A stretch of 64,000 nt of DNA from Ignelater luminosus. Its lineage: Eukaryota; Arthropoda; Insecta; Coleoptera; Elateridae. The stretch spans positions 1-64,000 of the forward strand of contig VTPC01007174.1 of assembly GCA_011009095.1 (NCBI GenBank), written 5' to 3'. Positions 23,801 to 37,231 of this stretch are shown in pieces (position 1 is the stretch's first letter; each line of letters starts with the position of its first letter). The position numbers and the translations under genes were made by a program. The notes under the pieces are model-generated. The model had not been told where the DNA came from and ran no database searches. It saw nothing but the letters and a program-made list of their open reading frames with translations.

Positions 23801-25599
23801 TGAAGGAGTAGGAAAAGCCTATATTTACTGTTATACTGATTATACTATATATTCAAATTCTAGAAAAGTGGTAACTACTTATCATGAAGAATATGAACAA
23901 TCTCTAACAAGTTATTAGGCCATACCGAGTAATTTTTTCCCAGTGTTTACACATGTTATGCAATATTTCCAATGCATTTGTAATAACTGTCATTCCTTTC
24001 CTGTGTATTTGCATTTCTCTGCTTACATCTTTTGAAGGTCAGTATACTTTTGAGAAGGGGGTATTCTTGCTCAAGGGTTCTCAACAATCACTAAAAATCT
24101 AGACAGGTTGTCATTCTCAGACATAGAATTAATGATGTTCGTCGAGCTCAATACATTTAATGGGATGAAATATCTATGGATTTTCATATTTCTTGGTTCG
24201 TTTCCTAACTAAGTTTGATTATAAACTATCAGATATACTTACGTAGCCCACGTTACATCAAAACAACATTTTATAATAATTTTCAATCAAAATTGCACTT
24301 AGTTTCCGGCTAATTGTCATAAAAATAACTTTTTCTTAACAAAATCACCCAAAAGATTTTCTCTGAACATGTGCACAACATAGAAGAACTGGAAGCAAGC
24401 ACGCTATATTTATAAAAAACAGTAACCTACTACCCATTTAGGTTTGATCAAACTTTGATCCATAGGCGTTCATCAATAGCGTACTCGACTGGATTTTCAA
24501 AAGATATCGAAATGCAACTAATGAATTTTGTTCTACTTAAAAACAGGTCTATGTGTCCAATGAAACGAGTTTTATTTTTTTAAGATTTCGTTGCTAGAGG
24601 TCACAACAAAATGGACAAAATTCAACTTAAAGATTATCTCTTGATAGCGGTAACAGGCAAGCGAGCGAGTTTGCGGATTTGTAGACAAGAGATACGTTTT
24701 TCAATGTAGGAGTTTTCCTGTCAAAAAATAAAATACAATCGCCTATTCTGGATGTTCTTGAAAAATAATTAAAAATACCAAACAATTACCAATCGCCACT
24801 TAATTCAATCATGCGGTAGGAAGAAACCTCTAAACAAAATTGGTACAAGTACAGTTCAATCTTCTTTTGTTTTCTACCCCTGCCTCTGCATTTAGGGAGA
24901 AGTATCATTTTTTAGCATATCTCCGAAACAAAACGCCCATTGAGCCATCGAAATAGGACTTTTTTTATCATGAAAGGCACCTAACGACTCAACATATGAG
25001 TTTGGTCCGAACGATCTTCGTTGTTTTAGGTGTACCTCGAAAACGGCCAACTTGATTTCTAAAAACCCGAAGAAACTAGACCGTTTTGAAACAGTTGAAG
25101 ACAGAGTAGTTAAATGGTGTTTAGAGATAAACTTTGACGCCCTAAACAAGAATCTGAAAAAAAAATTTATAAAATCGATAGGCAAATGTTTTGTACCCAT
25201 TGGTTAACATTGAATCTATAACGAACCTCTGTTTGGTTTTTTATTCCAGTTAATGGTGAATTGTATATTAGGATATTTATCAGATTTTGATGAAAACAAA
25301 AAGGCAGTTTCATGACAATTGACTAGAAATTGATTGCAGATTGCATTAAAGATTATTCTCAAATGTTTTTTAACGTTAATGTGAACTGCGTAATGTAACT
25401 GGTAGTTTACAATCAAACTTAATAAACAAAAAAAAGACCAAACAGTAGCAAAGTAACAAATTCCTTGGCAGTTCGTTATCTTTTGACCCCAATAATCAAA
25501 CACCATTGACCAACCTTTATCCACAAACATTTTTCCTGAATTTGTTTCACCGGATAATAAAACGAGGTTGTATGTACATTGCTTTTCTATACGTATATC
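20887..25599. other. no recognised gene
   Basis: This is long AT-rich DNA, possibly intronic. Short open frames (22819-23013, 23554-23793, 24892-25200, 25216-25530) lack motifs. The part 24890-25110 has mixed composition and looks repeat-derived. A 22-base string around 23263-23290 recurs at 28526-28550. Confidence 0.4.
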
Positions 25600-25601
25600 T
25601 A

Positions 25602-26891
25602 AAACATGGGCTGAAAAGTCCCAGGCCTAACAAAGAAAACACGTTTTTTTTTGTTCAAAATTAGCTTTATTCATCACCGTAATTTCCATCAAGAACAACG
25701 CAATCATTCCAGCGCCGCTCTAACATTTCAATATTACTTTTGTAGAACGATTTATCTTTTGCCTCAAAATAGGACTCAGTTTCAGCGATAACCTCTTCAT
25801 TCGAGCGAAATTTCTTACCGGCAAGCATTTTTTTTTAGGTCTGCGAACAGCCAGTAGTCTCTGGGAGCCAAATCTGGCGAATACGGTGGATGTGGGAGCA
25901 ATTCGAAGTTCAATTCATGTAGTTTTGCCATTGTTTTGATTGACTTGTGACACGGTGCGTTGTCTTGATGAAACAAAATTTTTTTCTTTGCCATATGCGG
26001 TCGTTTCTTTGCAATTTCGGCCTTCAAACGCTCCAATAACGCTATATAATATTCACTGTTGATGGTATTTCTCAAGATAGTCGATGAATATTACACCACG
26101 CACATCCCAAAATACCGAGGCCATAACCTTTCCAGCCGATTGTTGTGCTTTCGGTCGCTTTGGACGAGGTTCACCAGTTGCTGTCCACTCAGATGACGAT
26201 CGTTTTGATTCCGGAGTGAAGTGATGGATCCATGTTTCATCCATTGTCACATATCGACGCAAAAATTCCGGTTTGTTACGTTTAAACATGGCCAAACACT
26301 GCTCAGAAACATCAACACGTTCTTGTTTTTGGTGAACAGTGAGCAAACGCGGCACCCACTTTGAGCAGAGCTTTCTCATAGTCAAATGCTCATGCAATAT
26401 AAAGCCAACACGTTCTTTTGATATCTTTACAATGTCAGCTAACTCACGCAACTTCACTTTTCGATCATTCAAAACGATTTTGTGGTTGTGTTTGATGTTT
26501 TCTGGTGTTACCGCCTCATTTGGACGTCCACTGCGTTCTGCATCATCGGTGTCTCTACGACCACGTTTGAAGTCAGCAAACCAACGTTTTATTGTTGTTT
26601 CTGATGGAGCGGAGTCCCCATAACACTTTTCAAGCCATTGCTTCGCTTGAACGGTATTTTTTCCCATCAAGAAGCAGTGTAAAATTAAAACACGAAATTG
26701 TTTTTGATCCATTGTTTTGAAAATAACAAAAGTAGCGTCACTCTTAGCACAATAACTCACAAAATAATGAATAGAATATCATGAAATTTTAACAGCTGTC
26801 TTTTGAAGGTTAGTACTAACTGAAAAAGCGGTGAATGCAATAGAACTAGCGCCATCTATTTGTTAGGCCTGGGACTTTTCAGCCCATGTGT
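25602..26891 (-). mobile_element. mariner element C (DD34D, irritans-like ends)
   Basis: This 1,290-bp element lies between TA at 25600-25601 and 26892-26893. After two less conserved outer bases, the inverted ends share 31 identical bases starting ACATGGGCTGAAAAGTCCCA. The GGCTGAAAAGTCCC core recalls the ends of irritans-subfamily mariners; this comparison is from memory. The transposase is on the minus strand. Confidence 0.95.
25667..26712 (-). pseudogene. mariner C transposase, two frameshifts
   Basis: The start is ATG at 26712 (MDQKQFRVLILHCFLMG). The first frame is open through the N-terminal domain (TTIKRWFADFKRGRRDTDD), WVPRLLTVH, MDETWIHH (first D) and FWDVRGVIFIDYLEK. A small deletion near 26066-26072 shifts the frame. 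The next frame carries ILFHQDNAPCHKS (second D) and PPYSPDLAPRDYWLF (third D, spacing 34). A run of nine A's near 25833-25841, one more than expected, shifts it again. The last part is then open to TAA at 25667-25669. There are no substitution-type stops, and all three catalytic Asp codons survive. The total length matches a full mariner transposase. Confidence 0.93.
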
Positions 26892-26893
26892 TA

Positions 26894-29800
26894 TATGTAG
26901 ATAAAGAATGATAAAATTTGAATTTATGGACAAAGACCAATAATAATGATGGAAAACATTTTTCGTAGACAGTGAGAGAATAAATCCTTAATTGTGCTCA
27001 AGTTCGAAAATGATCAAAAAACGCAATAACTGTCAAAATGCATAGAAAATGGGGTACTTTATAGAATAAAGTCTAAAAAATCGCATCCGTTTTGTTTGAT
27101 TTATTATTTTTGTGCATCCCATACACCGCACCACCGCACAATAACCACCTGTGGACAAAAATCAAGGGCTAAATTTCTTTTCACGCAGTTTGACATAATG
27201 GGCAAATTTCTAAATATATAATTTTTATTATAGAAACAAACGTTACTAAACAAATGTATTCGCGTTAAACCTGTTGGAATAAGACGCCAAAAAACACCAC
27301 TACCGGTCAAGGTGTAATGATCCATTCAGCCACTAATTTGTATCTCTGAGAATAACACTATTATTGATTATAAAGGGCGTTATAAATATATGAAATCATT
27401 GAAGGTACCTGTCAAGGTTTGAACTATTCATATCATTTGCACCAATTAGTTGGTTATTTTCAGATTATTAAACTTACAGAACTAACAAGAATAATAAGAT
27501 ATAATAAGATATCGCTAAAAAATATTTAATTTGCTAAACATGTGATCCGAATAAAGCTTCCAAGAACTCATATGTAATCATTTATGAAATAATCATTCCT
27601 CACGTTTATACGATGTTTATAGCTTTGTTTCTTTAAAGGGCGGCTACTAGGACCTCGACGGCGGATTTTTAGTAAATAGCGGCGGATTACGGGGCTAAAG
27701 TGTTGGTTTTAATGAATTATTTTTATTCTCATATAAAACTAAACCTTTAATGGCTTTTGACGATTGAGTATGTATATTATTTAAATATGCATAACTATAC
27801 AGAAAGTTTCATTGATTAATATTATTTCGTTTTAAATTTAAACGAATTTGAACTTCAAATATGCTTTAGGTGGCAGAGGATTGGTGCTTTTACCCTAAGA
27901 AGTTGAAATAATTTTTTATATCTCTGCTGCTGTGAAATAAAAATCGATAATTATTGTAGTTGCAGATAGAATATTGAACTTTTAATCACTGCTATACTTT
28001 TTGAAAAAGAGTAACCCAAACAGGTAACGACTGTATAAATACTAATAGGTCTCTTTCTAAACTATCAACATAGGGGGTTTATAAATCGAATTTGATAGCA
28101 AAGCTGAAAAGTTCAAAATTAGTTAACCTAATCCGATAAATTCCGGGTTAATAGTAGAACTAGCATTAATAACAAAACCACGAGATTAAAAGTTTGTTTG
28201 CACATACACGCAACAAACGTGTCAGATGTAATTTCAAATTTGGATTTTCTAAGATAACTATTTACATAAAACAAAGACATCTAAAATCGGAATTTTAAAC
28301 AACACAAACAAAACTTTTATATTTATACAGACACCAGAATAGAGAGATATAAAAGCTTAAATAATTGAACCTGTAGTTGGTTATTCTTTAAAGAGTTACC
28401 TAACTATTTTATATTCTAGTCTGAAAGCAATAAACAAGTTTATGACGGGAACAACAACTAGGGGAAAACTTCACTTGGACTAATGGGTAAATTTAGAAAG
28501 TAATTCATCTACTCTCCTCTTTGAAACTTTACAATGTGGCACATTCTTTAAAAACAAAATATTAATAAAAATTCTTTTTAAATCACCTTCAACTTGTAAC
28601 TCTTCATTAAACTTAAAAGTGAAAATTTGATTTTTACCGCGTTTCAGCTCTTTTTTATATTAATCATTGTGTAACATGTCTTTTATGATACATAAAAATT
28701 ACTTAAAGCGTATCAAATTTATTAAGTCCACTTAAAAGCGACGTTTTGACAAATGATTTTTTCAATAAATAATAATGTTTAGGTAAAAATTTATCAGTGA
28801 AAGTGGTTTTAAGATTCTAACCTGTCAGATACTGAAACTTATGGATTAGTCAGCACAAAAACGTCATGGTTGATCAATTTACAAGCTTATAAGGGATTAG
28901 CTTTGAGGCTGTTCCAGATATCAGATAAATTCCTTTTGAAGGCATGTTCAACAAGAACTGCCAGAAAAATAATCTTTTATATGGAGTTATATCATCGAAT
29001 TATGATATAGTACCCACAAGTTAAATTGTAACCTGAGTGTTATATCATCTCCTTTAGATTTTTGTAATAAATTCTAGTACAAGGTGCAATTTTAAATTTC
29101 TAGTTTACAACATTAACTGTTTGCTAATTTACCTATTAAATGTTCGTTTTTTAAGCTAGAAATAGAAGAAGTAATTTAGTGTAGTAAATCTAAAAACAAT
29201 TTATTTCGGCAAAAGCACTTGAAATACAATTATCAGGTTTTTCTAGCAATCCCTCGTTAAAATCTCTTATGATGTATAACCCGAAAACTTCCTTACTCAT
29301 TCAAGACCGGTAGAGTGTGATCGTAACAAAATTAGGATTTCATTGTTGAAAGAGCTTCCTGCAGTAAATTGCTAGACGCATTAAGACAGTAGAAAGGTTA
29401 CCGTAATACTCTTTAATATTATCTTCTGTCTTTTTCTTATATAATGAAGCATACTTACACTTGTATATATTTTAGAACTTTTACATTAACTACCTTACAT
29501 GTACATAAAGCCAAGTAGATCTATTAAATTCAAGATGAATTTATACAATTTTCATAAAGCATGTAAACTATGGCCTGGATGTAATATTTGCATTAAAGAA
29601 GAATCAGTAAGCAGGAACTGAAATTTAGTTATGCATACTTCGAGACCCTTTGGTACCATAAAGTATCTTGCTTAAAGTTCAAGGGTTATCTAACTCCTAA
29701 AGGAAATTTTCATAATTAAATTAGCACCTGAATTTACTAGAAAACATTTGATCTTCTCTTTGATATTTTAGTAAAGATTTTCCAAATTAACCATAAAATC

Positions 29801-32539
29801 TCTTAATTAATATTCTAGCGTTTTTCTGTCTTTAGGGAGTAGGTAATATTTTCCTTAAAGAAAATTCTGACTCTTATCTTTATTTGACGCAAGCTTCTAT
29901 TTTCAATATTAATGTATTAGTAGTATAAAAAATGAAATACGTATCTAAATAATTGTGTGGGGTATATTTGCATAATAGGTTTTACATAAAATAAATTCTT
30001 AATTTGATTATGGGACTAGTCCTAGAAGCGTAGACGTGTTTATTTATGTAGCAAAGCATGTAAGGTGACGATAATATTCTACGACGACTAAAACATCGTT
30101 ACGAGAAACCGAACAATGATTCTAATCCATTTACGGATTACAAAGACAATAAAGTCTATTATGTTGTTAAAAAGGATTGAATTTTGACAAGGAAATATAC
30201 ATTTCATGGCAAGACATAAAAAGAGAAATAAACAACTGGTCATTTATATATTTTTTTAAAATTCGAGCAAAAAAAGCGGAACAAAAAATCCCTTTACAGG
30301 GGGAAAATGCATTTTATAGGCTAATGCTCAAGGGAATTGAAAGCTCAGGAGTTCCATCTAAACAGTAAATTGATTATCTATGGCCAGTTTAAATGCAAGA
30401 TGAAAGATATATATTCCAGCAAAAAAGATCAATGCACATATAACATAATCAAACTGGGAATTCACTAGATATAAACTTAGAATTGTTCATTCATACAAGT
30501 ACTCATAAACAAAAATGTACATAAGAACTCAGAAAATAGCTTGTATTTTTTGCAGGTTTACACACAGATGAGGGAGTTTTAGTTTTCAGGAATGTTATAT
30601 ACTCTTACAATCATGGAACGACGAGTACCGAAATGGTCTGTACAGGCTACAGAACTACATTCATATTTACAGGAAGCACTAAACGAAAATTAATCTTGAT
30701 AATGTAAACAATAAACAAAAAATGCACTTGAGATGATAGATAGACAAAATGACTTTCTTTCAAATGAATGCAAATGTGCTAAGTTCTGCATAAAACTTTC
30801 TGAAAATACTATCAGATTAGGCAATACCACAGCAACAGATCTGTTTTCTAGTTCACAATTTACCAAAACTGAAATATACTGTAGAACATTGGGTCCTATG
30901 AATAAAGTGGAGCAAATGCTTTTAATATATGTGTATCTATTTTTACCAATTAGAAAACACATCTTTGATGCTTTCTTAATTGACGTATCAGCATTTACTA
31001 CACTTTATTCATATCCTCCATTATCTCGTTCAGTAAACGTGCAGTCAAATCATTTTTGGAACTCAAATCGTATTAATTCAAAATTGTAATTTTAAATAAT
31101 TCCAATCCAACTCTGTAGAAATTCTATCATAACTTCATTTTTAAGATTTATTTCCTAGTTGTGTGCAATCCAAAAGTAATTACTATATAATTCTTCTGCA
31201 AAGTTTCCCTTCCTTTAAGTAAACACATGATTTCTTTATTAGTTTGGTTGATATTAAACCTGCCGGCATAGTTAAGGTCTTGAAAGGGTAGAAGTGAAAT
31301 AAAGAAGCGTCTGTTTAACTCATAATTCCTAATCCTGAAAAACACGTTAAACATAAGAATCTGTAAAATAGAGTAGTCTTTACAGTAATACTTACAGAAT
31401 GACAAGAAGACAATTATTGTTTTTATATGTTATATTCCAATTTTATATACAGTCAATGTTTTTAAACACTCAATAAAAGTATCTTTTTTCTAACAAAGCC
31501 CAAAATAATTATTAATAATTCATTATTGTGCTGTAAATGCGTAATGTATTAAGCAATATTTCATTTCACAGTACAACAAATTCTGGATATAGTAATAATT
31601 TGCAAAAAGGTGTTGCTTTCATAATTTAAATAATCTTTTTGTCAAAGCATTTTAGAAACGTAGCACATTTCAACATTTTATTATAAAGTTTATAATTTCT
31701 AATATGTAGCATGTTGAGCACACTTTTAATTTTCAGACGTTACATCTGACATTAAAAGTTCTTTCAACATACGTATAATGAATAAGTTGAAGAGAAAGTT
31801 GAGATAATAATAATAAATACGAAACTCCGAGAATTATAACAAAGTATTACTCATACTATAAAACTGGTATATAGTTAGTTAAGATGTGAAAAAAAATTTT
31901 ATTGTTTGGATGTGCGTAGGACGACTTAGCGAAGTTCTACTCAACGTTTTATATGTTTATTATTTAAATGGTAGATTGCTGTTTTTCTTATAATTAAATT
32001 ACTGTAGGTGGTCTACAATAATTTCTTTTAATTAATTAAATAGTGTCGAGGAAAACTCGATACTTTGTAAATTAGGCAAAAATTTTCCAACTTGGGAAAA
32101 ACTCGAACGTCATCCAATCTCGCAAAATACTTCGTATGCAAAACTCAGTTTTAATAATGCAATAGTCCTTCATTTCTTTAAGTATTCTTTTCTTTTGTTT
32201 AGTTTGAAATACGTCATTCAGATTTATATAAATACAGTGAACAGAAAAATATCGACTACTTCACTTTAAAAATAAAAAGTAAAAAGCTTTTTACAAAGAG
32301 AACTTTTATTAGAAATTTAATAAAATCTAAATCAATCATTGAAACACAAAGTAATTTCCAAAAGAATTTCAATTTGCTGAGCTGCTCCTGCAAGATGGGT
32401 TTGAAAGAAACGGCAGATTTCAAACGACACGCAACCCCAAAAATGAAGTCTAGGTAAGATAGGTAATTTTTGAAAACCCATAGTGCGATATTGAATTTGT
32501 CAAAGCCAAATGCATAATGCACGTTATTCAAATTAAATT
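26894..32539. other. no recognised gene
   Basis: This is AT-rich DNA with no coding similarity that I recognise. The longest open frames (30733-31089 plus, 31148-31405 minus, 32256-32570 minus) have no domain and biased composition. Most likely intron or intergenic DNA. Confidence 0.4.
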
Positions 32540-32860
32540 TTATCGCTATCAGATTGCTGGTGTACACCAATTAATGGAACAGGACAAACATGGTCGAGTT
32601 TGGTTTTGTCGAAGGTACCTAAAATCATGCAAAATTACGCCAAAGTATAGAGAACTTGTTTTTGATGACCGATGAGGATAATTTTCTGTTGGTGATAAAC
32701 ATGTTGATAAGCAAGCTGTTAACTGTCCTTATTTGACTACCAACAATTTTTGTAAAATCCATGAAAGACCCTTACATTCTCCAAAGGTTACTGCATGGAG
32801 TGAAGTTTTTTCTTTCAGAATCATCGGGCCATTTTCTTTAAGAGAACAACGTAAGAGTAA
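32540..32860 (+). pseudogene. relic of DD41D-like mariner transposase
   Basis: Plus-strand pieces in order are QLMEQDKHGRVWFCRRYL (about 32565-32620), a decayed LVFDDR segment near 32655 where the first catalytic Asp would lie, then IHERPLHSPKVTAW (32757-32800) and FRIIGPFSLRE (32814-32850). They correspond to the region of the 19.7-kb transposase from its first catalytic Asp to GVIGPYFFENE. The usual VNKQNCRIW segment is eroded. No ends or downstream catalytic motifs were found, so only a fragment of about 300 bp remains. Confidence 0.65.
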
Positions 32861-35800
32861 CTGTAATGTCAGAAAAATGCACGAAAATGCTTACAAACTT
32901 TTTTCGTTGTTTTAAAATGAAGGTGAAGATCTTAACAGTTACTGTTTTTAGTAAGATTGCACAATGAATCATACAGATATTTCACGTAACAATAGCTTTA
33001 GCTAGCTTTTAAAGTTATCCGGATTTATTTTTCTGATGATACCCAAAGAACAAAGCACTTCTAAAGAAACTAGCTTTTGGAATACTTAAAAGAAACATTC
33101 ACTTGGCATGGAAAAGTACATTGCATACAATGAAGTCTGACTAATGCAATGTTTCATTAAAACCTCTCCCATTGTGAATTATGTATTTAGATCAAGTAAT
33201 TAGTAGATATACATAAATCTTAACATACTACATACTTAAAGAAGAAATCATGTTTACACCTGAGAGAGTGAAGGTTGTACAGATTCAGAAATACTTCCTG
33301 TGTTGTGAATGATTTGGAATAACGACCTTAATTATTCTCGGTCAAAAATGAGTTGTTCTAGGACTTGTAATAGTCTGATGTCTAAATCCCTACAGATTCT
33401 ACCAGGTTATTTGAAATAATATGGTATGGTATGGTTTATTTGCCCATACGTATTCAGAATACAAAACAATGCAATTTTGCAAGCTTTTTCAAATGTTCAT
33501 GGGAGTCTATTATTATTTTACTTTGTATGGAAACAGAAAGGAATAAAAAAAAGCAACTAAGAAATGGGGCAGATATTGGTTAATGGGAAGTAAACATAAT
33601 ATAATCAACCTAAGCATAATCTATACAAGGCAACCTTATGACAAAAGTTGCTAAAGATTCTAAACAATAAAATGTGATCTCTATCTATGTAAAGGAAAAG
33701 GTTGCTGAGTGATAAATATAGTTCTACATATGGGTTATGGGAAAAACTAAAAGAACAAAATGCTATTTAAATTGTTTCTATCTGAAAAACTAAATAATTT
33801 TATTATAAAGTATAGTACAACAAAAATTGTACTCATCATATCAAAAAAGGATATCAATAGCTATCTTGGTCAGTTAAAACCTGGTTATAACAAGCTTATC
33901 TGATCTTGTTTTATCTTAACTGATAAAGAAAAAATGTTGATGCTTAAGAAGATTCAGACTGGAACGGTTTAGAATGGTATCATTTGCTAACAGAATGTCG
34001 TCTAAAAACAGTATTAATGAATTATAATAGTTGATAACAGAATTATAATGCATGGTCTAGCAGTTGACATTTGCTGCTGAAATCGAAATTGCATAGTTAG
34101 ATTCCGACAGTCAAAGAAACATTACAAAGCTCCATACTCAAACTTTCTGAGAATTTTCTCAACAGTCTTTTGTGCATTAGTAAAAATGAAATTATTGCTA
34201 GATATCAGGTGCACGTTATTGTTGCTAGGCTTCTCTTCATTTACTCGTTAGACATCAACATCAACAGGAATCCTTTTTGCAGATATTGAACAAAATCTAA
34301 AGAAGTCTTACAGGTTTAGCAGTTTTATCACTTGCAAGATGATGCGATAAACAAAAGTACTAAAAGTACTAAACAACAAGAAAAATATTGTACTAGTAGT
34401 AGTAGTTTATGGTATAGTTATGCTATAAGCCGCAAACACTTCTTGCCGAATAAAAAGAATAAACAGAATTCACTCATTTCTATCAAACCAACAGATGAAG
34501 ATGTAATCACTGTAATCAAAATTCTATGGTGAGAGCAGACACATATGTGGATCTTTGGTGACGTTAACTCAAACTAACACTTATTTTTTAAATGATGTTT
34601 GTGTTTTTTTTGGATGAATTTTGATTTCTACGTTTTGTAAAATGTACATCAAAGGTAACATTCAATCTCATCGCTTTACTTCCCGCTAAAGCCTTTGCGC
34701 CTCAGCAGGTCATAGAGTATACCACTACATTCAACAGTCAGTCATATAGAAATGAAAAATTAGTGAATATGTCACTAATTTAGAGATTAGAGAAATTAGA
34801 GAGCTTTAGATTATAATTTTTTTCCGACTACTACTCTCAAGTAATTTTTAGAAAGCACAAATAGTAGTTGTTGGAAAATTAGGAAGTGGTTCTCGTAACT
34901 ATTTTTGACTAGGAATCAAACGTATTACAACTCAAAAAATATAAGTCTGAAAATGAAGAATGTGAAAAATTTATTAAAACCTTTTTTATAGGAAATTTAA
35001 TTTTATACCATTTGTGTTAGAAGCCGTTTTTAAATAGATTAGAAACGATATATCTGCAAAAAAGCTTATTTCAATTTTTGTGGCGGGTTAAGCATCCCTT
35101 AGAAAAAAGGAAACAACTAATATACCTAAATAGAGCTATTAAAATTATTTCCAGTTTTTCATTAATTTTTCCACAATTATTGCTATTTTAAATCCCTGAC
35201 GACTGGGCTGTAATCTAAAGATCGTCATCGCTAATAAGCCAACATTACTTTTGTATTTTTCCGTTCTAGTACTTTTTCTTATGCATCAACAGTGTCACTT
35301 ATGTTTTATGTTGAAGGAAACTTATACAGTACACGTATTTTTCTCAGAACAAATATTCATTAATTTGAAGGAAAACATACATCTAATATAAGAATTCACA
35401 AAGTCTAAGCCCCCATATATTATGGAAACTTGCATGTTCATTGGAATTTTGACTAAAATAGATTTTGATGTAATTACAGTAACCAGCTGGCGCATTAACA
35501 TGCAAGATATAAAATCAATATTGTATACAGCAGTGACATTTACTGTTAACATTATTATAAAAATAACCGAAAATCATAATTAACAAAATCTAATTTATTT
35601 GGGAAAAATAACTTTGACTGAATGCTCTGGACTTATTCAAAGTGGTTTGTTTTCTACTTAAATACCTACATTTTCATTTCGATTTTGAGTAAAAGCTAAT
35701 TGATGAAAAATTTAACACCGTATTAGTTTTAATTAAAATCTAAAGATGACGCAACACAAAGAGACCCAGGCAAAACCAAGGCTTACCTCTTAACTAATAA

Positions 35801-36603
35801 AAGCTCGATTGTATAAGAGAACCTTTAGTCTTTCTAATTTATTAAATCCTCAAAACGTTCAAGATGAGACGTCCTAAAGAAAAAAGTTTTATTAAACCAA
35901 TTATCTGTAAACAACAGTCTTGGTTATTAACTAAATAGTGAATAATCCTTGAAATAAAAAGAGAAAAGAGGCTTTTGACATCATAAATTTTACTTGAAAA
36001 GAAAAAATGCCTTAAGGCGTTGAAATATGAAAATTTTTTGATTCTACAGTTTAATAAAGTTAACCCTGGGAATATCTCGTTATCAACGTAGCTGAAACCG
36101 TAGGAGTTGTAATAATAGGAGTATACAACAATTTGCGGAGTTACAACATCCTGTTCGTAAATGTCCTGTAGGTATAAATTGATAGAATTTACACAAGTTT
36201 AGAATTTCCCCCCGAGGTACGTACACACTTCCAGGAAGTTCAGGGAGGCATTGAATTATTTTTAAGGGATTAATGGAAGCTGCGCGTTCTACATTACCTT
36301 AGGAAATTATATATAAGCTTTACCAATATAAATGCTTTCACTAATGAAAAAAAGTATACTAGGAAGGATGTATAAATCCTCCCTAAACACACGTTCTTTT
36401 TACAAACAACTTTCTCGTTTCGCTCGTTGCGTGCAATCCTAAATTGCATTGTGTTCAGGTCTTAATACAAAGTTGGCCGAGCAACAACGCAATTAACAGG
36501 ATGTTGTAAAGTACATTCCGAATATATTTCACAGTTGTAACGCTACAGGAAATCCTGCAAACAAAAGCTCGCAGCGGTGGAACGCGCGCAAGCGCCCAAG
36601 TAC
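32861..36603. other. no recognised gene; minor simple repeats
   Basis: AT-rich DNA. Small features are TGGTATGGTATGGTTTA near 33421, a doubled AAAAGTACT at 34358-34376, and GTA/TAG triplets near 34391-34408. No coding evidence. Confidence 0.4.
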
Positions 36604-36640
36604 CTGTCAGGGGTGATAACAGTGGTTTCAACAGCCAGGA
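36604..36640 (-). other. possible small second exon of secreted-protein gene
   Basis: On the minus strand, a 37-nt segment lies between a weak acceptor (TTTCCTGCGAG) and a donor (GACAG|GTACTT). It would join in phase to the signal-peptide exon at 37117 and read LAVETTVITPD. The match in phase and the locally higher GC are the only support. The GC-richer block continues to about 36,540, so the true exon limits could differ. Confidence 0.2.
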
Positions 36641-37116
36641 CTCGCAGGAAATCAAATTTGTAAACAGTCATCCCGTATCTGTATAGCAATCTCTTAGTTG
36701 CCTTCAGTAAGTAAACATGATGCTATGAAACAAATATTTTTACCGCAAAACTGAAATCGAAAGAAATATTATATGAAATTTATACTCAAATCCTCCAAAG
36801 TCAGCGTGATTAAAAAAAAACTCGAATGGAGGGGATTTCTATTAAGACTAGAATGGAAAACACCACGTCTGCATTATTAATCGTCGCTCTAAGTCTTAGG
36901 TAAGCAACTGAAATATCAATTTACATTCTTAATTACTAATCTTTATTTGTAATTTGAGTTTTCAATAAAAAAACGGTTCTTCGTAGAACTGAAATTGGAT
37001 TTTTGAATTTAATTCGGAATTGAGAAATACCGTTCATTATTTTGCAAGCTAACACATTTTCTTTGTTAATGAAATAGGTTAAAAAAGCACGAAAACTACT
37101 AATAGAAATAACTCAC

Positions 37117-37229
37117 TTGACGTTGAAGCGATTGCAGGATTCGCACAGCAAGAGAGCAGGAGAACCAGCAGGACTCCCTGCGGGTGATACCTCCTGCTCA
37201 TGGTGCACTGTCCCTTCTCAACCGGCAAA
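37117..37229 (-). CDS. first coding exon of a secreted protein (partial)
   Basis: The minus strand carries an acceptor (TTTTGTTACAG) at 37230-37231 and a short 5' untranslated part. ATG follows at 37201 with a good context (GCACCATGAG), then 28 codons and a consensus donor (CAA|GTGAGTT) at 37116-37111. The peptide starts MSRRYHPQG and continues VLLVLLLSCCANPAIAST. That is a classic signal peptide with a basic n-region, a hydrophobic core and a likely cleavage after AIA. Codon use is GC-rich, unlike the surrounding AT-rich DNA. The exon ends in phase 1. The mature protein must be encoded at lower coordinates, possibly outside the window, so its function cannot be told. An upstream non-coding exon at higher coordinates is implied. 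Confidence 0.6.
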
Positions 37230-37231
37230 CT

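Noticed and set aside
24892..25530. Two neighbouring minus-strand open frames of about 100 codons
   Set aside because: No motif was recognised; the first part looks repeat-derived, and the composition does not suggest a gene.
30733..31089. 118-codon plus-strand open frame
   Set aside because: No recognisable motif, signal peptide or splice context; probably a chance open frame.
34358..34408. Possible microsatellite (AAAAGTACT repeats and GTA/TAG triplets)
   Set aside because: Only two to four units; too short to call a tandem repeat array.
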